This document shows positions 1-5,052 of a stretch of 7,831 bases of DNA, one piece after another (within the stretch, counting starts at the first letter, position 1; each line of letters begins with the position of its first letter). The DNA is from Chloroflexota bacterium. Lineage in GTDB: Bacteria; Chloroflexota; Dormibacteria; Dormibacterales; Dormibacteraceae. The translations under genes were made by a program, and so were the position numbers. Where the stretch lies: NCBI GenBank assembly GCA_005879675.1, contig VBJE01000103.1:1-7831 (forward strand), read 5' to 3'. A model generated the notes under the pieces. It worked only from the letters and a program-made list of their open reading frames with translations. It was not told the origin of the DNA and ran no database searches.

Positions 1-1905
1 GCCGAGGCGGAGAAATCGTTCGCGCAGGCCCACGAGCGCGCGGCGAAGGCTGAGCAGGCAACCGTCGCCTTCGGCCGCCTCCAGGCCGAGCTGCAGGGCA
101 TCGACGCGCTGCGCCCTCCCTCTGGGCATGGCTTGCGGCTGGGCGACGTCATCACCGCGCGGCCTGGCTCGGAGGCTGCGCTCTCCGCGGTCCTCGGCTC
201 GCTGGTCGACGCGATCGTTGCCGGCGACGAGGTTTCGGCGGTCAGGTCGGTCATGGGCGCGGAGCAACAGCTGACCGTGCTATTTCCCGTGGACGCCCCA
301 GAGCCCGCCGAGGGATCCCTTTATCACCTTGTCGAAGTCGCCGGCGGCTACGACCGCATCGCGCGTCAGCTTCTCGGCGGCGTGATCGTCGGCCGGGACA
401 TTACGGCCGAGGGCGTCTACCGGAACGCCGGCCTCGTACGAGCCGGGGCCGACCCACGCATCGCCCTTGACGCGCGGCGGACAGACCTGCGCCGGCGGAT
501 CGCCGGGCTCGAGACCGAGGCCGCGGACGCCGGCAAGGCGGCGCGTGCGCTCGAGGCGGCGCAGTCCAGCCTCACGGACATGCGCGCTCTGGCCGCCGGG
601 GCGGCGCGGGCGGAAGAGGTGGCGCGGATGCTCGACGTGGCCCGCGCAGGCGAGGAGGCGGAGCAGCGCAAGCTTGCCGATCTGGAGAACGCGGCCGGCG
701 TCGCCGAGGAGCTAGCCGCCACGCTTGGTCGCGAGCTGGAAGCCCGCATACGCGAGGTGGCGGCGGAGCGCGCCGCGCTGCAGCAGCGCCAGCTCCAGGT
801 GGAGCGCTGGCGCGACCGGATCGACTCCCTGCGCAGGCAGGTGGGGCTGGTCGAAGAGGACGTGAACAGGCTGGCCGCTGGGTCGTCCGAGCGCCGAAAG
901 CATGCCGAGGAAGCCGAGCGCGCGGCGGCCGCGGCGGTCGAGGGTTTGCCGGACCTTCGCTCGGCTGCAGAGGCCGCGCGCCTGGCCCTGGCGTCCGCTG
1001 AGCACGACGCCCCGGAGGACGAGGCGGAGATGGCCGAGACCGCCAAGCGCCTGGTCGCGCTGGAGGAAGCGCGGATCGACGCTCGCCTGCGGACCGGAAA
1101 TCTCGAGGGCAACCTCGAGCTGATCGCCCGCGAAGCCGAGCTTCTGCAAGCGCGCATGGACGAGATCCGCTCGCGCATGACCGACGGCGTCGCGCCCGAG
1201 GAGGTGCCCGGCGGCAAGGCGCGCGAGCGCGAGATGCGCGCCCTCGAGCGCCGGCTCGAGGAGATCGGGCCGACCAACGCTCTCGCCGAAGCCGAGTGCC
1301 GCGAGCTCGAGGAGCGCTACGAGAACCTGGCCGCGCAGCTCGACGACATCGCTGCGGCGCGCGCCGACCTGGAACAGTTGATCGGGCAGCTTCGCCAGGA
1401 AGAGGAGTCTCGCTACGAGGCGGTGTTCGGCGCGGTGGCGGCGAACTTCCACGAGTACTTCTCGGAGCTGAACCCGGGTGGGCGCGCGACCCTGCGCCAT
1501 GCCGACGGCGACGAAGGTCCGCGAACGGGGGTGGAGATCCTGGTCCAGCCCCCGCGCAAGCGCCTGCAGAACGTGACCCTGCTCTCGTCGGGCGAGCGCT
1601 CGCTGGCCGCGCTCGCGCTGGTGCTCGCGCTGGACGAGGTGAACCCGAGCCCGTTCACGATCCTCGACGAGGTCGACGCCGCGCTGGACGACGCGAACGT
1701 CGACCGCTTCGGGCGGATGGTGGCCCGGCTCGGAGCGCAGCGCCAGTTCCTGGTCATCACCCACAACCACGTCACGATGTCGTACGCGTCCACCCTCTAC
1801 GGCATCCACCTGGATGAGAGCGGTTCGTCGCATCTCGTATCCGTGCGGCTCGACGACATCCGCAAACCCGCAACCCGGGCGGCGACTACTCTGCAAGCAG
1901 GCTGA
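1..1905 (+). CDS. smc: Chromosome segregation protein Smc, C-terminal half (5' partial)
   Basis: Structural maintenance of chromosomes ATPase, the core of the bacterial condensin that compacts and segregates DNA. The frame is open from base 1, so the N-terminal head and first arm lie outside the window; the TTG at 133 is internal, not a start. Of 634 visible residues, about 38-150 resemble the hinge (RLGDVITARPGSEAAL), about 155-470 are a long Ala/Glu/Arg-rich coiled coil, and the rest is the C-terminal head. The pre-head block EEIGPTNALAEAE matches the family's conserved GPVN region. The head carries the ABC signature as LLSSGERSL (S/G/E near residues 529-532), Walker B TILDEVDAALDD (D556, E557) and the H-loop region VITHNHVTM. 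The second signature residue is Ser where most Smc proteins have Gly (LSGGE). The stop TGA at 1903 overlaps the proposed ftsY start. Identity is very secure. Confidence 0.96.
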   Translation, partial: AEAEKSFAQAHERAAKAEQATVAFGRLQAELQGIDALRPPSGHGLRLGDVITARPGSEAALSAVLGSLVDAIVAGDEVSAVRSVMGAEQQLTVLFPVDAPEPAEGSLYHLVEVAGGYDRIARQLLGGVIVGRDITAEGVYRNAGLVRAGADPRIALDARRTDLRRRIAGLETEAADAGKAARALEAAQSSLTDMRALAAGAARAEEVARMLDVARAGEEAEQRKLADLENAAGVAEELAATLGRELEARIREVAAERAALQQRQLQVERWRDRIDSLRRQVGLVEEDVNRLAAGSSERRKHAEEAERAAAAAVEGLPDLRSAAEAARLALASAEHDAPEDEAEMAETAKRLVALEEARIDARLRTGNLEGNLELIAREAELLQARMDEIRSRMTDGVAPEEVPGGKAREREMRALERRLEEIGPTNALAEAECRELEERYENLAAQLDDIAAARADLEQLIGQLRQEEESRYEAVFGAVAANFHEYFSELNPGGRATLRHADGDEGPRTGVEILVQPPRKRLQNVTLLSSGERSLAALALVLALDEVNPSPFTILDEVDAALDDANVDRFGRMVARLGAQRQFLVITHNHVTMSYASTLYGIHLDESGSSHLVSVRLDDIRKPATRAATTLQAG

Positions 1906-2804
1906 GCGAATCTAAACGACCTTTCTGGAGCCGCGTCGGGGGCCGGACCCGGAGCGCGTTGTCCGCGGGCATGCGCGCCCTCAGCCCGCCGTTGGCGGAT
2001 GGCTTCTATCACGAGCTCGAGGAGCTGCTTCTCTCCGCCGACCTCGGGCCGGAGATGGCGTCGCGCATGGTGGAGGGCGTCAGGTCACGCGCGCCACGGA
2101 CCCGCGAGGAGGCAGAGGACGCGCTCGTCGCGGTCGCCGGCTCGGTCATGTCGAAAAAGCCTCGCGACCTCATCCTCAGCGGCAACCCAGCGTGCGTGCT
2201 CTTTTACGGTGTCAACGGGGCCGGGAAGACGACGACGGCAGGCAAGCTCGCCCACCGGCTGCGCCGAGAAGGACGCAAGCCTCTCGTCGTCGCCGCGGAC
2301 ACGTACCGCGCCGCCGGGATCGACCAGATGGTGGCGTGGGCGGACCGCGCCGGGGTGCCCCACTTTGCCGGCTCCGGCGGCGCCGATCCCGCCTCAGTCG
2401 TCTATGAGGGCGTGCAGCTCGCGCGCAGCCGCGGCCACGACGTGGTCATCGCCGACACGGCCGGAAGGCTGCAGACCCAACGCAATCTCCTCGAAGAGCT
2501 CGGCAAGATCGGACGCGTGACGGTCAAGGCGCTCGACGGCGCTCCGTATGAATCTCTCCTCGTCCTCGACGCCGTGCTCGGCCTGACCAATCTCGCCCAG
2601 GCAAAAGAGTTCAACAAGGCGATCCCCATGACCGGTCTTGCCCTGGCCAAGCTCGACAGCAGCGCCAAAGGGGGAGCGATCATCGCCATCGAGTCCGAGC
2701 TCGACGTGCCCGCGAAGCTTGCCGGGGTGGGGGAGACGATCGACGACCTCGTGCCCTTCGACCCAGAGTCTTTCGTGCGCGCGATCTTCGCCGGAGACCG
2801 ATGA
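1902..2804 (+). CDS. ftsY: Signal recognition particle receptor FtsY
   Basis: SRP receptor GTPase at the inner face of the membrane; it pairs with Ffh to deliver ribosome-nascent chain complexes to the Sec translocon. NG-domain motifs numbered from the proposed start: G1 GVNGAGKTTT (103-112), insertion-box motif AADTYRAAGIDQM, G3 DTAGR (from D185), G4 AKLD (249-252), and the C-terminal block GVGETIDDLVPFDPESFV. The start is chosen at CTG 1902. The frame reads from there as SESKRPFWSRV and continues into an amphipathic Arg-rich helix typical of FtsY N-termini. No ATG, GTG or TTG exists in frame between the upstream stop at 1815 and TTG 1959, and starting at 1959 would cut that helix. CTG 1902 overlaps the smc stop as CTGA, which implies translational coupling. 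It gives 300 aa, a minimal FtsY without the long acidic extension of enterobacteria. Odd points are AKLD in place of TKLD and VLGLTN in place of the usual TTGQNA. Function is secure; the start is an inference. Confidence 0.93.
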   Translation: MSESKRPFWSRVGGRTRSALSAGMRALSPPLADGFYHELEELLLSADLGPEMASRMVEGVRSRAPRTREEAEDALVAVAGSVMSKKPRDLILSGNPACVLFYGVNGAGKTTTAGKLAHRLRREGRKPLVVAADTYRAAGIDQMVAWADRAGVPHFAGSGGADPASVVYEGVQLARSRGHDVVIADTAGRLQTQRNLLEELGKIGRVTVKALDGAPYESLLVLDAVLGLTNLAQAKEFNKAIPMTGLALAKLDSSAKGGAIIAIESELDVPAKLAGVGETIDDLVPFDPESFVRAIFAGDR

Positions 2805-3502
2805 TCGCCGATCCCCATTGCCACACTGTCGCGTCGGACGGGATGGTGACGCCCGCGGAGCTGGTCGCGGCCGCGTCCGCCGCTCGCGTCGACCTCATCG
2901 CGGTCACCGACCACGACACGATGGCCTCGGTGATAGAGACGAAAGAGCGCGGCGTGGCTGCGGGCCTGACCGTCGTGGCGGGCCAGGAGATCACCACGAG
3001 GTGGCCGGCGCAGACCCACGTCATGGGCTGGTTCCTGGAGAAGCCGATCAAGAGAGGGATGTCGGTCGAGGACGCCGTGGCTGCGATCCACGATCAGGGT
3101 GGGCTCGCGATCGTGCCGCATCCGTTCATCCCCGTGTACTTCGGCGCCATCCAGCCGGACATGCTGCGGCGCCTCCTCGAAAAGGCGCGGGTCGACGGCA
3201 TCGAGACGATGTTCACGGCCCCGCTCGGCCCTTGGCGGCGGAGGCAGCTCGAGGCGTTCTGCGTGGAGCACGAGGAACGGCTGGGCGCCCGGGTGGGTGG
3301 CAGCGACTGCCATTTCGGCGCGCACGACATCGGCTCGGTCGTGACCCGCTACGACGGCGACTTCAGGACCGCGATCGACCAGCGGACCACCGTGCCGGTT
3401 CGCATGCGCAGGGGCGCCGTGCCCGCGCGCATCGTGCTGCGCCAGCAGTGGAGGTCGATGGTCGAGCTACCGCTCCGTAGGGTGCGCGGCCAGCTCGAGT
3501 AG
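2801..3502 (+). CDS. PHP-domain metal-dependent phosphoesterase (COG0613/TrpH-like)
   Basis: A 233-residue cytoplasmic enzyme of the polymerase-and-histidinol-phosphatase (PHP) fold, which hydrolyses phosphoesters with a two- or three-metal site. All expected ligands are visible: DPHCHT (D4, H6, H8), SDG (D13), TDHDT (D37, H38, D39), GQE (E63), H73, PHPF (H107) and GSDCHF (D169, H171). The last block continues into HDIGS, as in PHP proteins with a C-terminal PHP-associated segment. Characterised relatives act on nucleoside 3',5'-bisphosphates or short RNA 5' ends, but the substrate here cannot be read from sequence. ATG 2801 overlaps the ftsY stop as ATGA, so it is probably cotranslated with ftsY. 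Its last 36 bp overlap the convergent phosphatase gene. This gene is not a usual member of the smc-ftsY cluster. Confidence 0.88.
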   Translation: MIADPHCHTVASDGMVTPAELVAAASAARVDLIAVTDHDTMASVIETKERGVAAGLTVVAGQEITTRWPAQTHVMGWFLEKPIKRGMSVEDAVAAIHDQGGLAIVPHPFIPVYFGAIQPDMLRRLLEKARVDGIETMFTAPLGPWRRRQLEAFCVEHEERLGARVGGSDCHFGAHDIGSVVTRYDGDFRTAIDQRTTVPVRMRRGAVPARIVLRQQWRSMVELPLRRVRGQLE

Positions 3503-4249
3503 AGCTTCGTGGATCGCCGGCGTCGCGGCCAGGATGTCGCCGCTCTCGATCCACGTGTCCCCGCCCGACCAATCCGTGACCCGGCCGCCCGCCTCCATCA
3601 CGAGCAGCGCGCCCGCGGCCACGTCCCACGTGTTCAGCCCGAGCTCGAAGAAGCCGTCGAACGTGCCGGCTGCGGTCCAGGCGAGGTCGAGGGCGGCGGC
3701 TCCGGCGCGCCGCAGGTCCTCGAAACGTTCAAGGGCGCGCCGCATCACCGGCAGGTAGCGGTCGAGCAGCGCCTTGTTGCGGAACGGAAAGCCGGTGGCC
3801 ACCACCGCGCTCGACGGCTCGACGGCGCGATGCGCATGCAGGCGTTCCCCGTTCATATAGGCACCATGGCCGCTGGCGGCGGTGAGCTCGAGCTTCAAGA
3901 ACGGCGCCAGCACGACGCCCGCGACGGGCTTTCGGTCCTCGAGCAGCGCGACCGAGATGCCGACGGTCGGGAAACCGCGCGTGTAGTTCGTCGTGCCGTC
4001 GAGTGGGTCGACGGCCCACATCGTCGATGCGCGCACACCGCCTCGTTCCTCGGCCAGCACGGAGACCCCGGGCGACTCGCGCGCCAGGACCTCCAGGATG
4101 GCAGCCTCGGAGCGCCGGTCGGTCTCCGTGACATAGTCGCCGCGACCCTTCAGCTCCGCGGCGGCGCCAGGTCGCGGCAGGCCGGCGTCGAGAAGAACCG
4201 CGGCACCCGCGCGCGCCGCGCGCAGGGCGACGGGGAGGTGGTCGTTCAG
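3467..4249 (-). CDS. Inositol monophosphatase family protein (IMPase/FIG superfamily)
   Basis: Mg2+-dependent, Li+-sensitive-type phosphatase fold. Family members dephosphorylate inositol phosphates, fructose-1,6-bisphosphate, histidinol phosphate or 3'-phosphoadenosine 5'-phosphate. The catalytic set is complete, numbered from the proposed start: GDYVTETD (38-44), AEERG (E67, E68), WAVDPLDGTTNY (D81, D84) and NTWDVAAG (D209). The start is set at CTG 4249. The sequence from there, MNDHLPVALRAARAGAAVLL, is a typical family N-terminus, and no ATG, GTG or TTG occurs between it and the essential TETD block. Starts further upstream would add Arg-rich residues read out of frame through the RAM gene. 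The CTG overlaps the RAM stop as CTGA, with an AAGG four bases upstream. It yields 260 aa, a normal family length. The exact substrate is unknown. The stop TAG lies inside the 3' end of the opposing PHP gene. Confidence 0.92.
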   Translation of the reverse strand: MNDHLPVALRAARAGAAVLLDAGLPRPGAAAELKGRGDYVTETDRRSEAAILEVLARESPGVSVLAEERGGVRASTMWAVDPLDGTTNYTRGFPTVGISVALLEDRKPVAGVVLAPFLKLELTAASGHGAYMNGERLHAHRAVEPSSAVVATGFPFRNKALLDRYLPVMRRALERFEDLRRAGAAALDLAWTAAGTFDGFFELGLNTWDVAAGALLVMEAGGRVTDWSGGDTWIESGDILAATPAIHEALLELAAHPTER

Positions 4250-4536
4250 GTGGCCTTGTCTTCCAGGCCGAGGCCGAACATCGCCTCGAGATCGTGAGCC
4301 GAGAACTGCTGGAAGGCGACCATCGTCTGCGTCCGCTCGATTCCATCGAGCTTGGTGAGGTGCTGCGTGACGACCTTGGCGAGGTCGTCGTGCTCGCGGA
4401 CGCGCACGATGGCGACGAAGTCCCACTCGCCTGTCACCGTGTAGACCTCGGCCACGCCCTCGACGTCGGCGAGCTCTGGGCCGAGACGCGTGAGCCCTTC
4501 CCGTGTCGACTTGACCAGGATGACCGCCGTCAGCAT
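4246..4536 (-). CDS. Stand-alone Lrp/AsnC ligand-binding (RAM) domain protein
   Basis: A 96-residue protein consisting of only the AsnC_trans_reg/RAM domain: beta strand MLTAVILVKS, helix, EVYTVTGEWDFVAIVRV (residues 30-46), helix with HDDLAKVV, then IERTQTMVAF. There is no helix-turn-helix, so it is not a DNA-binding Lrp by itself. Stand-alone RAM proteins bind small molecules such as amino acids as oligomers and may sense or partner with other regulators. The start is ATG 4536 rather than GTG 4539: the GGGGAGGA ribosome site lies five bases before the ATG but only two before the GTG, and the ATG forms a TGATG overlap with the upstream DinB-like stop. The 3' end overlaps the phosphatase start. 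Family assignment is firm; ligand and partner are unknown. Confidence 0.88.
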   Translation of the reverse strand: MLTAVILVKSTREGLTRLGPELADVEGVAEVYTVTGEWDFVAIVRVREHDDLAKVVTQHLTKLDGIERTQTMVAFQQFSAHDLEAMFGLGLEDKAT

Positions 4537-4712
4537 CACTTCCTCCCCAGCCGTTTCTCGGCTCCGACCGCGGTGCCGAACGCCCAGACGTCGAGCTCAC
4601 CGTACTCGATTCCGTGCGTGCCCAGGATCGTGCAGATGTGGGTCCGATGATCGTTGCCGTGATGAAGGGCTTGCACCGCGATCACCAACAGGGCCTCGTC
4701 CATCAAGGCCAT
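4536..4712 (-). pseudogene. DinB/YfiT-like C-terminal fragment (58 aa)
   Basis: A short minus-strand frame, ATG 4712 to TGA 4536, whose translation is clearly non-random. VQALHHGNDHRTHICTILG followed by THGIEYGELDVWAFG matches the C-terminal helix and tail of DinB-family four-helix metalloproteins, including the paired His (HHGNDH). Full DinB-like proteins usually have about 150-175 residues; only the last third is here. An in-frame TGA lies just upstream of the ATG (4724-4722), and the DNA beyond is occupied by ylxM on the other strand, so the N-terminal helices with the first metal ligand are absent. Its stop overlaps the RAM start as TGATG, which suggests it was, or still is, translated as the first cistron of the minus-strand cassette. 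It could be a decayed gene or a retained short protein. I favour a remnant because one half of the metal site is missing. Confidence 0.62.
4541..4548 (-). promoter_or_regulatory. Ribosome binding site of the RAM-domain gene
   Basis: GGGGAGGA on the minus strand is a strong Shine-Dalgarno match. It leaves five bases to ATG 4536 but only two to GTG 4539, so it decides between the two adjacent start codons. It lies inside the last codons of the DinB-like fragment. Confidence 0.7.
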
Positions 4713-4714
4713 GG

Positions 4715-4720
4715 TAACCT
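4715..4720 (+). promoter_or_regulatory. Possible -10 element for a leaderless ylxM transcript
   Basis: TAACCT fits the loose TAnnnT -10 pattern and lies eight bases before ATG 4729, a spacing seen in leaderless genes. The weak ribosome site of ylxM agrees with this. No convincing -35 hexamer lies upstream, so this is only a suggestion. Confidence 0.2.
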
Positions 4721-4741
4721 GTCAAGGCATGGCACTTGACA
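4720..4741. repeat. Inverted repeat around the ylxM start codon
   Basis: TGTCAAG (4720-4726) and CTTGACA (4735-4741) are perfect 7-bp inverted arms with an 8-bp spacer that contains the ylxM ATG (4729-4731). As DNA it could be an operator between the divergent genes. As RNA it could form a stem with the AUG in the loop and the weak AAGG site partly in the stem. The same arms supply TTGACA-like hexamers on both strands. A repeat of this size can occur by chance. Confidence 0.35.
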
Positions 4742-5052
4742 CCCTGCAGGCTCGTGGCCGCACCCTCGCGCTGTACGAGCGTTATGGACCGCTGCTGACG
4801 GAGCACCAGCGCGCTGTGATGGACCTCCACCTGCGCAGCGATTGGTCGCTGGCCGAGATCGCCGCTCACCAGCGCACTTCGCGTGCGGCGGTGCACGACC
4901 TCCTTCGCCGTTCGACGCGGGTGCTGCAGGAATATGAGGAGCGGCTGGGCCTGCTCGCCGAGACCGCGCGCCGCAGGCGCGCCATCGGCGCCCTGGAGCG
5001 GGAGCTCAACGGGCTCCGCCGCCGGATCGCGAACCTGGAAGGGGGCGTTTGA
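4729..5052 (+). CDS. ylxM: YlxM-family helix-turn-helix protein, putative SRP regulator
   Basis: A small (107 aa) protein of the YlxM/UPF0122 family, usually encoded just before ffh and thought to modulate SRP function. The N-terminal block LYERYGPLLTEHQRAVMDLH and the sigma-70 region-4-like helix-turn-helix (DWSLAEIAAHQRTSRAAVHD) match the family. The C-terminus (RRRRAIGALERELNGLRRRI) looks like a short basic coiled coil. ATG 4729 is preferred over in-frame ATG 4711 because MALDTLQ aligns with the usual MxLE start of the family. Neither start has a good ribosome site. The stop TGA (5050-5052) overlaps the ffh ATG as TGATG. Its 5' end is divergent from, and almost touches, the DinB-like fragment. 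Confidence 0.87.
   Translation: MALDTLQARGRTLALYERYGPLLTEHQRAVMDLHLRSDWSLAEIAAHQRTSRAAVHDLLRRSTRVLQEYEERLGLLAETARRRRAIGALERELNGLRRRIANLEGGV
5037..5045 (+). promoter_or_regulatory. Ribosome binding site of ffh
   Basis: GGAAGGGGG lies six bases before ATG 5052. It supports that ATG as the true ffh initiation site even though its frame does not continue into the rest of Ffh. Confidence 0.55.

Noticed and set aside
133..135. TTG 133 as a start of a hinge-less Smc-like protein
   Set aside because: The frame is open to base 1 and the upstream codons continue the Smc coiled coil into the hinge. The gene simply enters from the left edge.
712..1896. Long minus-strand open frame (394 codons) opposite smc
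   Set aside because: It is an antisense shadow of GC-rich coding DNA. The translation is Arg/Ala/Leu-rich without recognisable motifs, while the plus strand is unmistakably Smc.
3509..4297. Plus-strand open frame opposite the phosphatase
   Set aside because: The minus strand carries the full IMPase catalytic set; the plus-strand translation shows no family motif.
4250..4600. 117-residue N-terminal extension of the phosphatase from an upstream ATG
   Set aside because: It reads the RAM gene in the wrong frame and gives Arg/Gly-rich sequence with no resemblance to the family. The RAM frame and its TGATG coupling are clearly real.
4540..4728. Intergenic region with no gene before ylxM
   Set aside because: The stretch looks empty when only long frames are considered, but the minus-strand translation is a clear DinB-like C-terminus.
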